Positions 1 to 8,368 of a stretch of DNA of 64,000 bases are shown here, one piece after another (within the stretch, counting starts at the first letter, position 1; each line of letters starts with the position of its first letter). Source of the stretch: Rhizobium tropici CIAT 899. GTDB lineage: Bacteria > Pseudomonadota > Alphaproteobacteria > Rhizobiales > Rhizobiaceae. The notes under the pieces were generated by a model that had not been told where the DNA came from, searched no databases, and worked only from the letters and a program-made list of their open reading frames with translations. The stretch covers positions 1,186,374-1,250,373 of the forward strand of contig NC_020062.1 of the NCBI RefSeq assembly GCF_000330885.1, given 5' to 3'. The position numbers and the translations under genes were made by a program.

Positions 1-149
1 TCGGCGCCTTCGTCATCGGCTTCCTGGCGGACGGCCTCGTCATCATCGGTGTCTCGGCCTACTGGCAGACGGTCTTTACCGGCGCGGTCATCGTGCTCGC
101 CGTGCTCATGAACAGCATCCAGTACGGACGTCGGACCAAGTCCGGCTGA
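1..149 (+). CDS. Sugar ABC transporter permease, C-terminal fragment
   Basis: The window opens inside a gene; the reading frame starting at base 3 runs to a TGA at 147-149. The visible 48 residues contain a hydrophobic stretch (GFLADGLVIIGVSAYWQTVF, then AVIVLAVLMNSIQYG) that resembles the last membrane segments of RbsC-type ribose/sugar permeases, which commonly end soon after a V-L-A-V-x-x-N segment. A ribose-type binding protein follows 100 bases downstream in the same direction, so this is the permease of that transporter. The call rests on a short piece, and the substrate cannot be read from it. Confidence 0.75.
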   Translation, partial: GAFVIGFLADGLVIIGVSAYWQTVFTGAVIVLAVLMNSIQYGRRTKSG

Positions 150-249
150 CACTTACCGAAACTTGTCACCGACCGGTGAAAAACGCCGATCGGAGAAAGG
201 ACCGCTGGTTCGCCGGCATCACCAGAGCTCATCAAAGGGAGAGAGACTA

Positions 250-1197
250 ATGTTTAAAAAAGGCTTGCGCATCGTCATGGCAGCAGTTGCTGTGGCACCG
301 CTTCTGACCGGGGCCGCTTGGGCCGCCGGCCAGATCACCGTCATCGTCAACGATCCGTCCAACCCCTACTGGCTGACGGAAGGCAACATCGCCAAGGCGA
401 CCGCCGAGAAGCTCGGCTATACCGCCACGGTCGGTGCGCACAAGGGCGATACCAACACCGAAAGCAACCTGATCGATACGGCGATTACCAACAAGTCGGT
501 CGCCATCATCCTCGATCCGGCCAATGCGGACGGCTCGGTAGGTGCAGTCAAGAAGGCCGTTGCAGCCGGCATCCCGGTTTTCCTGGTCAATGCCGAAATC
601 AACCAGGAAGGCCTTGCCAAGGCTCAGCTCGTCTCCAACAACGCTCAGGGTGCGGCGATCGGCGCTCAGCAGTGGGTCGAAGCCGTTGGCGACAAGGGCA
701 ACTATGCCGAACTCTTCGGCTCGCCCTCCGACAACAATGCCGCCACCCGCTCGAACGGCTATGAAACCGTTCTGACGCAATATCCCGACCTGAAGAAGGT
801 TGCCAAGGAAGTTGCCAACTGGGACCGCACCCAGGGCCATAACAAGATGCAGTCCATGCTGCAGGCACACCCCGACATCACGGGCGTGATCTCCGGCAAT
901 GACGAAATGGCGCTTGGTGCAATTGCTGCATTGAAGGAAGCCGGCAAGCTCGCCAACGTCAAGGTCGGCGGCTTCGACGGTTCGCCGGACGCTGTCGCCG
1001 CCATCAAGGCCGGTGAGCTTCAGTATACTGTCCTGCAACCGGTCGCTATCTTCTCCGAAGAAGCCGTCAAGCAGGCCGACAGCTTCATCAAGACCGGCAA
1101 GACCGGTGCCAAGAGCGAAAAACAGCTTTTCGATTGCATCCTGATCACCAAGGACAATGTCGACAAGTACACGGCACCCTTCGTTCTCGCCCAGTAG
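250..1197 (+). CDS. Periplasmic sugar/polyol-binding protein (RbsB type)
   Basis: This is a 315-residue solute-binding protein of the Peripla_BP_4 (ribose/galactose-like) group, which captures a sugar or polyol in the periplasm and delivers it to the permease ending at 149. The first ~22 residues form a signal peptide (basic start, hydrophobic core, A-W-A-A cleavage region). The mature part starts with QITVIVNDPSNPYW, typical of the first strand of the fold, and GGFDGSPDAVAAIKAGEL is the usual C-terminal-lobe motif. I chose ATG 250 over an in-frame start at 163 because of the signal peptide and the GGGAGAG-like ribosome site just upstream. Neighbouring kinase and dehydrogenases suggest a polyol substrate; that is inference. 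Confidence 0.9.
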   Translation: MFKKGLRIVMAAVAVAPLLTGAAWAAGQITVIVNDPSNPYWLTEGNIAKATAEKLGYTATVGAHKGDTNTESNLIDTAITNKSVAIILDPANADGSVGAVKKAVAAGIPVFLVNAEINQEGLAKAQLVSNNAQGAAIGAQQWVEAVGDKGNYAELFGSPSDNNAATRSNGYETVLTQYPDLKKVAKEVANWDRTQGHNKMQSMLQAHPDITGVISGNDEMALGAIAALKEAGKLANVKVGGFDGSPDAVAAIKAGELQYTVLQPVAIFSEEAVKQADSFIKTGKTGAKSEKQLFDCILITKDNVDKYTAPFVLAQ

Positions 1198-1204
1198 TGA
1201 CATT

Positions 1205-1229
1205 GGGGACGCCGCACGCCGGCGTCCCC
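1205..1229 (+). terminator. Strong GC-rich hairpin after the binding-protein gene
   Basis: Arms GGGGACGCCG (1205-1214) and CGGCGTCCCC (1220-1229) pair perfectly over 10 bp around a 5-base loop, starting 8 bases after the stop codon. No run of T follows, so it may stabilise the 3' end of the abundant binding-protein mRNA or act as a weak terminator before the DeoR gene. Confidence 0.6.
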
Positions 1230-1305
1230 ATCCCTTGGCCGCGATGAGCGGCATCCTGGCTGAACATCAGACAGAACTTGCAGAAATCCTGATAGCGAAT
1301 TGTTC

Positions 1306-1320
1306 TTTCATATTTTTTCA
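1306..1320 (+). promoter_or_regulatory. TTTCA direct repeat upstream of the DeoR gene
   Basis: TTTCA occurs at 1306-1310 and again at 1316-1320, ten bases apart, within an AT-rich stretch 54 bases before the regulator start. Some DeoR-family proteins bind direct repeats of this kind spaced by a helical turn, so autoregulation is possible. Evidence is weak: two 5-base words in an AT-rich region. Confidence 0.25.
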
Positions 1321-1373
1321 CGACATTCGCTGCAGTTAGCCGATCTCCGCAAGGCTCAGCGTCAGAGGCCAAA

Positions 1374-2210
1374 GTGACAGACAAGACAAGCCCCGTAGCA
1401 TTCCTGCAGGACGAGCTGCCAAGCGACAGTCGTCATTCTCGTCAGATCGCCAGGCGCCAGATGATCGCCGAAGCCGTGATGGCGGAAGGCTCGATGCGCA
1501 TCGAGGATCTGACCGAGCGTTTCGGCATCAGCCTGATGACGGCCCATCGCGATGTCGACGAGCTGGTCAGCCGCGGCCTGTTCCGCAAGACACGCGGCAT
1601 CGTATCGGCCGCTGCCACCAGCCTGATCGAATCGAGCGACGTCTATCGCGCCAATCGGCAGGCAAGCGAAAAGAAGATGATCGCCGCTGCTGCGATGCAA
1701 TTCATCGAGCCTGGCCAGGCAATCTTCCTCGACGATTCCACCACCGTCCTGCAGATGGCCTCGCAGCTGCCGGCCAAGGTTCCGCTGACGGCGATCACCA
1801 ACTCGCTGACGCTGATGAATGCGCTGAAGGATATGCATGACGTGACGCTTCTGGCGCTCGGCGGGCAGTACTATAATTGGTGCAACGCCTTCATGGGGCG
1901 GATGACGATCAATGAGATCAACCGCTTGCGGGCCGATGCCGCTTTCATCTCGATGTCGGCCATCATCGACGACGTGGTGTTCCATCAGTCGCCCGAGATC
2001 GTCGATATCAAGCGCGCAATGTTCGAAAGCGCCGCCAAGCGCATCCTGCTGATGGATCATACCAAGTTCGAACGGCGGGCCCTGCACAGTTTTGCGCATT
2101 TGAGCGAATTCGATGTCGTCATCGTCGACGGCAAGACGCCTGCCGACCATCTGGAGCGCATGCACAGCAAGAATATCAATGTCGTCGTCGCCGGCGGCGA
2201 CAAGGAATGA
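1374..2210 (+). CDS. DeoR-family transcriptional regulator
   Basis: This 278-residue regulator has an N-terminal DeoR winged helix (about residues 22-75: RRQMIAEAVMAEGSMRIEDL then FGISLMTAHRDVDELVSRGL) followed by a DeoR sensor domain that resembles the ribose-phosphate isomerase fold (about 90-250). DeoR proteins sense phosphorylated sugars or polyols, which fits the kinase gene 58 bases downstream. The start is GTG 1374. It probably represses the surrounding transporter and catabolic genes in the absence of a phosphorylated intermediate. EryR, a DeoR protein of rhizobial erythritol loci, is a possible relative, but I cannot confirm orthology. Confidence 0.9.
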   Translation: MTDKTSPVAFLQDELPSDSRHSRQIARRQMIAEAVMAEGSMRIEDLTERFGISLMTAHRDVDELVSRGLFRKTRGIVSAAATSLIESSDVYRANRQASEKKMIAAAAMQFIEPGQAIFLDDSTTVLQMASQLPAKVPLTAITNSLTLMNALKDMHDVTLLALGGQYYNWCNAFMGRMTINEINRLRADAAFISMSAIIDDVVFHQSPEIVDIKRAMFESAAKRILLMDHTKFERRALHSFAHLSEFDVVIVDGKTPADHLERMHSKNINVVVAGGDKE

Positions 2211-2267
2211 TCCGGAGACTGAGCCGCCAGGGCTTACCCTCTTCGCTTGCGATCAGGAGCAATGAGA

Positions 2268-3797
2268 ATGCCGAGTCTGCTCGGAATTGACAGCGGCTTG
2301 ACCGTCACCAAGGCCGTCATCTTCGATATCGACGGAACGCCGCTTGCCGTTGCGCGCCGCCGCGTGACCCAATTCATGCCGAAGGCCCGCCATGTCGAGC
2401 GCGACATGGACGAACTCTGGACGCAGACGGCAGACGCCATTGCCAAGGCGATCAAGCTCAGCAACCGTCCCGCCAGCGATATTCAGGCGATTGCCGCTAC
2501 CGCGCATGGCGATGGCATCTATCTCCTCGACAAGACAAGGAAACCGCTCGGACGCGCCATTCTCTCGCTCGACAGCCGCGCCGGCTCGATCGTCGAACAA
2601 TGGCTGAAGAGCCCTGTTGCCGATGAATCCTTGAAGCTGACCGGGCAACTGCCGCATGTCTCGGCGCCATCGGCCTTGCTTGCATGGATTAAAGCCAATG
2701 AGCCCGAACGCTTTGTTGAGATCGGCCATATCCTGAGCTGCAAGGACTGGCTGCGCTTCTGCCTGACCGGCGTTGTCGGCACCGACCGCACCGAGGCGAG
2801 CACGTCCTTCACCAATGTCACGACGCAGGATTATGCGCCGGATGCGCTCACGCTCTTTGGTGTCGATGAAATCACGAGCGCCTTACCGCCTGCCTCGCGA
2901 TCGGATGAGATCGTCGGATATGTGACCGAGGCCGTCGCAAGGCGCACCGGCCTTGCCGAAGGCACGCCCGTCGTTGCCGGCCTGCATGACGTCACGGCAT
3001 CGGCCCTCGGCGCCGGCGGTTATGCGTCCGGTGTCGTTGCTGTCATCGCCGGTACCTATTCGATCAACGAGACGCTGTCATCGAAACCGAGCGTTGATCG
3101 CCGCTGGTTCTGTCGCAACGCCATTGCACCTAGCCAATGGAACAACATGTCGATCTCGCCGGCATCGTCAGCCAATTACGAATGGTTCCTGGATAAGCTG
3201 TGCGCCAGCGACATTGCCGGCGCCGAAGCTGCCGGCACGTCCATTCATACCATGCTCGGTCCCGAGATCGAGGCAGCGTTCAATCGACCGTCGAGCGCGC
3301 TGTTCCATCCCTATCTGTTCGGTTCGCCCTATGGTGCCGAGGCCACTGCCAGCTTCTTCGGGCTTGGCGGCTGGCATGATCGCGCCGATATGCTGCGCGC
3401 GGTTCTGGAAGGCATCGCGTTCAACCACAAGATTCACGTCGATGCCCTAAGTGCCGGTTTTTCCTTCGATCAGGCAAGGTTGGCAGGCGGTGTCTCGCGC
3501 AATCCGATCGTCGTGCAGATGTTTGCCGACGTGTTCGGCATGCCCGTTACCGTGACGGAAACCGATGAAGCCGCTGCCTGGGGGGCAGCCCTTTGCGCCG
3601 GAGCCGGCATTGGCGTCTATTCAAGCCCGCAGAGCGACCCGCGCGATGTCGGCAAGATCGCCAGAACCTATTCTCCGGATCCCGGCCGCAGCGCAGACTA
3701 CCGTATCCGCTATCAGCTCTTTCGCGACATTGCCGAAGCAATGACGCCGCTCTGGCCGCGGATCGGCAATCTCGCAACCCAGCACTCCCAAGGCTAG
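2268..3797 (+). CDS. FGGY-family carbohydrate/polyol kinase
   Basis: This 509-residue enzyme belongs to the FGGY kinases, which transfer the ATP gamma-phosphate to a sugar or polyol. The N-terminus (LLGIDSGLTVTKAVIFDIDG) is the phosphate-1 motif of the actin-like ATPase fold. The C-terminal domain has GIAFNHKIHVDALSAG and RLAGGVSRNPIVVQMFADVF, the adenosine-binding and FGGY signature 2 region. The length (about 500) is normal. ATG 2268 is preferred because AGGAG lies 8 bases upstream; a second in-frame ATG at 2262 is too close to that site. It is followed 60 bases later by a GlpD-like dehydrogenase, so it probably supplies the phosphorylated polyol. Erythritol-type kinase (EryA) is the best analogy; xylulose-type kinase is an alternative. 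Confidence 0.87.
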   Translation: MPSLLGIDSGLTVTKAVIFDIDGTPLAVARRRVTQFMPKARHVERDMDELWTQTADAIAKAIKLSNRPASDIQAIAATAHGDGIYLLDKTRKPLGRAILSLDSRAGSIVEQWLKSPVADESLKLTGQLPHVSAPSALLAWIKANEPERFVEIGHILSCKDWLRFCLTGVVGTDRTEASTSFTNVTTQDYAPDALTLFGVDEITSALPPASRSDEIVGYVTEAVARRTGLAEGTPVVAGLHDVTASALGAGGYASGVVAVIAGTYSINETLSSKPSVDRRWFCRNAIAPSQWNNMSISPASSANYEWFLDKLCASDIAGAEAAGTSIHTMLGPEIEAAFNRPSSALFHPYLFGSPYGAEATASFFGLGGWHDRADMLRAVLEGIAFNHKIHVDALSAGFSFDQARLAGGVSRNPIVVQMFADVFGMPVTVTETDEAAAWGAALCAGAGIGVYSSPQSDPRDVGKIARTYSPDPGRSADYRIRYQLFRDIAEAMTPLWPRIGNLATQHSQG

Positions 3798-3857
3798 ACC
3801 GCCACTTGCGTCGCGAAGACAGGGTCTGTTGCGGCAATACACCAGGACGATGATGTT

Positions 3858-5600
3858 ATGACCGATAGGACCGCCGATCTGAAACAACGCTTCTCGCAAC
3901 ATCAAGACGGAGATGTCGATGTCGTCATCCTCGGCGCCGGCGTCAATGGTGCCGGCCTCTTCCGCGATCTCTCGCTGCAGGGCGTCAACTGCCTGATCGT
4001 GGATAAATCGGATTTCGGCTCGGGAACGAGTGCTGCGCCATCGCGGCTGATCCATGGCGGCCTCAAATATCTCGAAACCGGCGAGTTCCGGCTTGTCGCG
4101 CAGTCGGCGCTCGAGCGGAATCTGCTGCTCCGGAATGCGCCGCATTGCGTCGAAGCTCTGCCGACCTTCGTGCCGATCTTCTCGTGGACGCGCGGCATCT
4201 GGGCCGCCCTTCGCACGCTGACGGGCTCGACCACCGCCCCGCGCAGCCGCGGCGCCTTGCTCATCAAGATCGGGCTCGCGCTTTACGATTTCTTCGGCTC
4301 GCGCAACCGCGTCATGCCACGTCACCGGTTCCTCTTGAAGCGCCGCGCTCTCAAGGAAATGCCGCATGTCACGCCGGAGATCGTCGCCGGCGGCATCTAT
4401 TACGATGCCAAGATCAGCCGACCGGAACGGCTGGTCTATGAACTGGTCAAGGACGGGCTGGAGACGAACCAGGCCTCATTGGCGGCAAATTCGACCCGGC
4501 TGGTTTCGTCAGCCGACGGCCTGCTGACCTTCCAGCGCGCGGATGGCTATGCCTTTTCGGTCAGGCCGAAGCTCGTCATCAATGCTGCCGGCCCATGGAT
4601 CGATCATGTCAACGCCGCTCTTGGAGCACCGGCGCATCTGATCGGCGGCACCAAGGGATCGCATATCCTGCTCGATCATCCGGAACTGGTGCGCAGCCTG
4701 AACGGCCATATGATCTATTTCGAAGCCGATGACGGCCGCATCTGCCTCGTCTATGGCTATCTCGGCCAGGCGCTTGTGGGATCGACCGATATTCCTTGCG
4801 ACGATCCAGACAATGTTCGCTGCGAAGAGCCGGAAATCGACTATTTTCTCGACAGCGTCAGGTCGCTTCTGCCGAGCCTGCGCTTCGACCGCGATCAGGT
4901 GACCTACAGCTATAGCGGTATTAGGCCCCTGCCCGCCTCGGATGCCTCCTCGCCCGGCCTGATCAGCCGCGATCACTCCGCACCCGTCTTTGAACCGCAG
5001 GCCGGACGGCCCTTCCCGATCATCTCGCTCGTTGGCGGCAAGTGGACCACGTTCCGCGGCTTTGCCGAGGAAGTCACCGATACCGTGCTCGCACGCCTCC
5101 AACGCAGCCGCAGGACATCGACCGAGCGCCTTGCGATCGGCGGCGGACGGGATTTCCCGATCACCTCCAATGAGCGGGCGAATTGGATCAGGTCCGTTGC
5201 CGCAAAGAGTGGCGTCGAGGCAGATAGAGTAGATGAGCTGCTTGGACGATACGGCACGACCGCCGCGGAAATTCTTGCCCACCGTTGCGACTATAGTGAC
5301 AGTCAACGCGTCAGCGGGGCGCCACGTCATAGCGCGCTGGAGATCGACTGGATCGTGCGCCAGGAGATGGTCGTGCATCTCTCCGACATCGTCTTCCGCC
5401 GCACGACCATGGCGATCGAAGGCCTGCTGACGATCCCAGGCCTGCGCGAAATCGGCGCCATCGCCGCAGCGGCCCTGCAATGGGACGCCCAGCGGCTTAA
5501 CCAAGAAATCGATGACGTCGTCACGGCACTGTCGAAATTCCACGGCCAGACACTGACCGAAGAAAACATGCGCCGGGCGGCAGGTCCTGCGGCGCGCTGA
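3858..5600 (+). CDS. GlpD-like FAD-dependent polyol-phosphate dehydrogenase
   Basis: This 580-residue flavoprotein is of the glycerol-3-phosphate dehydrogenase (GlpD/GlpA) family, membrane-associated enzymes that oxidise a polyol phosphate and pass electrons to quinone. Residues ~22-60 form the FAD Rossmann motif (VVILGAGVNGAGLFRDLSLQ) and are followed by SGTSAAPSRLIHGGLKYLE, a GlpD signature. The C-terminal quarter is the extra alpha-helical DAO_C domain. Length fits GlpD (500-580). Next to an FGGY kinase it more likely oxidises that kinase's product than housekeeping glycerol phosphate, as EryB does for erythritol phosphate; this is inference. A true GlpD working with a glycerol kinase remains possible. 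Confidence 0.88.
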   Translation: MTDRTADLKQRFSQHQDGDVDVVILGAGVNGAGLFRDLSLQGVNCLIVDKSDFGSGTSAAPSRLIHGGLKYLETGEFRLVAQSALERNLLLRNAPHCVEALPTFVPIFSWTRGIWAALRTLTGSTTAPRSRGALLIKIGLALYDFFGSRNRVMPRHRFLLKRRALKEMPHVTPEIVAGGIYYDAKISRPERLVYELVKDGLETNQASLAANSTRLVSSADGLLTFQRADGYAFSVRPKLVINAAGPWIDHVNAALGAPAHLIGGTKGSHILLDHPELVRSLNGHMIYFEADDGRICLVYGYLGQALVGSTDIPCDDPDNVRCEEPEIDYFLDSVRSLLPSLRFDRDQVTYSYSGIRPLPASDASSPGLISRDHSAPVFEPQAGRPFPIISLVGGKWTTFRGFAEEVTDTVLARLQRSRRTSTERLAIGGGRDFPITSNERANWIRSVAAKSGVEADRVDELLGRYGTTAAEILAHRCDYSDSQRVSGAPRHSALEIDWIVRQEMVVHLSDIVFRRTTMAIEGLLTIPGLREIGAIAAAALQWDAQRLNQEIDDVVTALSKFHGQTLTEENMRRAAGPAAR

Positions 5601-5792
5601 TCATCCTCGGCCCCAAGAAAATAACGGATCAGGCAAACCGGCCTTGTGGCGCGCGAGTTCTATGACTGAATGCGTAAAACACAGCCCACCACCCGAACCG
5701 CCCGAGCATTCTTCCAGAGCTCCCAGTGTAGCCAGGCTGGCCCCGATCAGGCCGCTACAGCAAACCCGCTGAGGGAAATGCTCTGTTATCGA

Positions 5793-5835
5793 CATAGAAA
5801 ACATTTGACGGCCGGCGACTTCAATGTTTTCTATG
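5793..5835. promoter_or_regulatory. Large inverted repeat, probable operator
   Basis: CATAGAAAACATT at 5793-5805 is matched by its exact reverse complement AATGTTTTCTATG at 5823-5835; the centres are 30 bp apart, about three helical turns. It lies 27-87 bases before the possible starts of the reductase gene. The spacer is GC-rich and the arms are AT-rich, unlike a terminator. It looks like a paired operator for a dimeric or tetrameric repressor; the regulator is unknown, with the local DeoR protein as first candidate. Confidence 0.6.
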
Positions 5836-5921
5836 GATAAAAAACAATCACTGGCAAATGCGTGGATCTCCGCATCCCCACACATGGTCTACCAACAGCA
5901 TTCATATATGAGGATATCGGC

Positions 5922-7040
5922 TTGAGCTCACGGATCATCCAATTTGGCACCAGCCGGTTCCTGCAGGCGCATGCGGCGTTATTTGTGCATGAAGCACAGC
6001 AATCCGGCCAGGATGTCGGTCCGATCGCCGTCGTTCAGGTCTCAGGCGCCAGCAGCCGCAGCGGACGTGTCGCCGCCTTCGGCGATCCGCAGGGCTATCC
6101 GGTCATCATCCGCGGCATGTTGGATGGCCAGCCAGTCAATAGTACCGTGCAGGTTACAAGCGTCGATCGCGGCCTCTCAGCGGTCGAGCATTGGACGGAG
6201 CTGTCAAAACTCTTTGTAGAGGATGCCGAATTCGTCATCTCCAACACCGGCGACACCGGCTATCAGACCTGGCCGGAGGATGATCGTTTCGGTTCGGACG
6301 GCAATGTTCCTCGATCTTTCCCCGCAAAACTTGCTGCTCTTCTGGTCCAGCGCTGGCAGACCTCCGCCCGCCCCCTGATCATCCTTCCCTGCGAACTGAT
6401 AACGGGCAATGGCCGCGTTCTGAAACAGGCGGTCGTCGATTGCGCCAGGCTCAACAATGTGGCGGCTGGCTTTTATGACTGGCTTGACGGCCACGTTGCT
6501 TTCGCCGAAACCCTGGTCGATCGCATTGTTTCCGAGCCGATTGAGCCGATCGGTGCCGTTGCCGAACCTTATGCCCTATGGGCGATCAAGCGCGCGCCCG
6601 GCGTGCGAGCGCCATGTCAACATTTAAGCATCGTACTGACGGACGATCTCGAACCTTACGAGCGCCTGAAACTGCATATCCTCAATCTCGGCCACACGTT
6701 TCTTGCCGAAATCTGGCAGCGCGAAGGCCGGCCGGCGGATGAAACCGTGCGTACCATCCTGGCCGACAAAGATATACGGACCAGGCTAGACACCCTCTAT
6801 GAAAGCGAAGTGCTGCCCGGCTTTGCCGCAAACGGCATGCGTGACGAGGCAAAAGCCTATGTCTCAACGACGCTCGACCGTTTCCGCAATCCCTTCCTCG
6901 ATCACCGAATCGCGGACATCAGCCAGCATCACCCCGAAAAAGTTGCCCGCCGTATCCGCGCCTTCCTGGATTGGGCGAATAAGGCGGCCGGCACCTCGGG
7001 AATGGCCACGCTGCGGCAGATTGCGGCGCGCTATAATTGA
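5922..7040 (+). CDS. UxaB/mannitol-dehydrogenase-family reductase
   Basis: This NAD-dependent oxidoreductase resembles the polyol-specific long-chain dehydrogenases, nearest to tagaturonate reductase UxaB. RIIQFGTSRFLQAHAALFVHEA at the N-terminus is the dinucleotide-binding G-x-S-R-F-x-x-A-H signature, and KLHILNLGHTFLAEIW carries the conserved K...N...H catalytic region. About 372 residues from TTG 5922, which has GAGG eight bases upstream; a longer GTG start at 5862 (392 residues) is in frame but would add an unconserved leader. The gene stands alone behind a 260-base gap holding a large inverted repeat, so it may have its own control. Whether the substrate is tagaturonate, mannonate or a ketose from the upstream operon cannot be told. 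Confidence 0.8.
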   Translation: MSSRIIQFGTSRFLQAHAALFVHEAQQSGQDVGPIAVVQVSGASSRSGRVAAFGDPQGYPVIIRGMLDGQPVNSTVQVTSVDRGLSAVEHWTELSKLFVEDAEFVISNTGDTGYQTWPEDDRFGSDGNVPRSFPAKLAALLVQRWQTSARPLIILPCELITGNGRVLKQAVVDCARLNNVAAGFYDWLDGHVAFAETLVDRIVSEPIEPIGAVAEPYALWAIKRAPGVRAPCQHLSIVLTDDLEPYERLKLHILNLGHTFLAEIWQREGRPADETVRTILADKDIRTRLDTLYESEVLPGFAANGMRDEAKAYVSTTLDRFRNPFLDHRIADISQHHPEKVARRIRAFLDWANKAAGTSGMATLRQIAARYN

Positions 7041-7372
7041 ATGAATGTGAGGCCTGCCACCTTGCTGGCCGAATAGGGGCCGTTCAGTTCATAGCGATTG
7101 AGCGCACTGAACGGCGCATCATCCCTCGACAGCATGCCGTAGATTGCCATCACCCCTGGTAAAAACCGGAGGTGACGGCTAAAAGATCTTAGCTCAGGGC
7201 GACTTGAGCCCTGAGAAATCGCATCTATGCTTGGCCTTATAGCAACTAGGCTTCTATCTCCTAAAATCAAATCACGCAACCTGAGGTCACAGATAGTGCG
7301 CAAGATTCGCAAGGTGACCAACGTGGTGCGATATCCAAATTACGAAATACTCAAATTGAGCCTTTATCCTCG
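7041..7372. other. Convergent intergenic region
   Basis: Two genes converge on this 332-base stretch. I see no supported gene here. The only clear structure is a hairpin at 7193-7215. Confidence 0.6.
7193..7215 (-). terminator. Hairpin between convergent genes
   Basis: CTCAGGGC (7193-7200) pairs with GCCCTGAG (7208-7215) around a 7-base loop. Read leftward, the stem is followed within ten bases by a short T-rich run (GATCTTTTAG), so it may terminate the leftward siderophore operon. The T run is not contiguous, hence moderate confidence. Confidence 0.45.
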
Positions 7373-8368
7373 CTACAGTCGATTATCGACAAAATACCAT
7401 TGCTCTGGATGCAAGCGCACCATCGATTCTATCACCGCATTCAATTGTGCGACGTCCTGAACAAGGTGCTCCTCAACGCCGAATTTTTCGGGGAGCATGA
7501 AAGGCTTCAAGCCCCTTAGCGCAAATTGCGCCCCCTTCTCCCGAGCGATATAAATCGGATAGATCAGCGCATTTGTCTTCCTCGCCATTCGCGCAATGAG
7601 CGCATAATTGCCCTCAAGATGCACAGGCCTGCCCAAGAATGGCGCGCGGATGTGTCCGTTAAATCCCTCGTCACAGAACATCAGCAGATTGCCGCCGTTT
7701 TCCAGGATTCTCAGAGCCGGGCGGACGAAGCTGCGGCCGGGTTTCAGGATTCCGAGCCCCGCTCCTTTGCGCAGCCGGTTGACGATATAGTGGCGTGAGC
7801 GGCGTTTGGGCGGGTCGTAGTTCATGGTGACATCAAGTCCCATGTCGAGAAGACAATGCCAGAGCACTTCCCAGTTGCTGATATGCGGCGCAATGAAGAT
7901 CACCGGGCCTTGGCTGCAACGCTCAATCAGTCCTTCGGTGCCAATCATGCGGACGCGCCGTCGCGCCAATCGCGGCACAACGGAATATTCCGCCATCTGC
8001 CGGCCTTGAGAATCGGCATAGGCCTCGAGAAGCTGCTGAAGCTCGATATCGGTGAGCTCGGGCTTTATCATCTTGAGATTGGCTGCCGCGCGCCCGTAAG
8101 CCGCTTTATGAAAGCGGGGAGCAAGCAGACGCCCAAGCCAGCCGCCGAGATCGGAGCAGACGCTTGCCGGCAAGAGCATGAAGGAAAAATAGAAGAAGAG
8201 ATCGACGGCATTGTCGATGTTCTCGAAGATCCAGTAGTGCAGAAATGCCTTGCGGCGGTTACCGCCAGCTGCGAAATCGGCCAAGGGCGGGGCCTCGGCA
8301 GGCTCATAGGTCCACGCCTTGCGCTTTGACGCGACAACTCTTTCGTCGCCTTCGTCCCCAGCCGTCAT
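7373..8368 (-). CDS. LpxL/HtrB-type acyltransferase in the siderophore operon
   Basis: This 331-residue protein is of the lysophospholipid acyltransferase (LPLAT) superfamily, closest in layout to the lipid A late acyltransferases LpxL/HtrB, inner-membrane enzymes that transfer acyl chains from acyl-ACP. A hydrophobic segment at ~50-70 (AVDLFFYFSFMLLPASV) would anchor it. HISNWE at ~161 matches the catalytic H-x4-D/E motif, and GNLLMFCDEGFNGH is the later substrate-binding block. The start overlaps the P450 stop by 4 bases, so the two are translationally coupled at the end of the operon. Next to a P450 and an NRPS it may acylate a siderophore with a fatty acid rather than lipid A; that is inference. 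Confidence 0.83.
   Translation of the reverse strand: MTAGDEGDERVVASKRKAWTYEPAEAPPLADFAAGGNRRKAFLHYWIFENIDNAVDLFFYFSFMLLPASVCSDLGGWLGRLLAPRFHKAAYGRAAANLKMIKPELTDIELQQLLEAYADSQGRQMAEYSVVPRLARRRVRMIGTEGLIERCSQGPVIFIAPHISNWEVLWHCLLDMGLDVTMNYDPPKRRSRHYIVNRLRKGAGLGILKPGRSFVRPALRILENGGNLLMFCDEGFNGHIRAPFLGRPVHLEGNYALIARMARKTNALIYPIYIAREKGAQFALRGLKPFMLPEKFGVEEHLVQDVAQLNAVIESMVRLHPEQWYFVDNRL

Noticed and set aside
5601..5885. 94-codon leftward frame between the GlpD-like and UxaB-like genes
   Set aside because: It has no recognisable motif, runs through the operator-like inverted repeat and overlaps the next gene's possible start.
7227..7460. 77-codon frame in the convergent region
   Set aside because: It runs antisense into the acyltransferase gene, with no ribosome site or motif.
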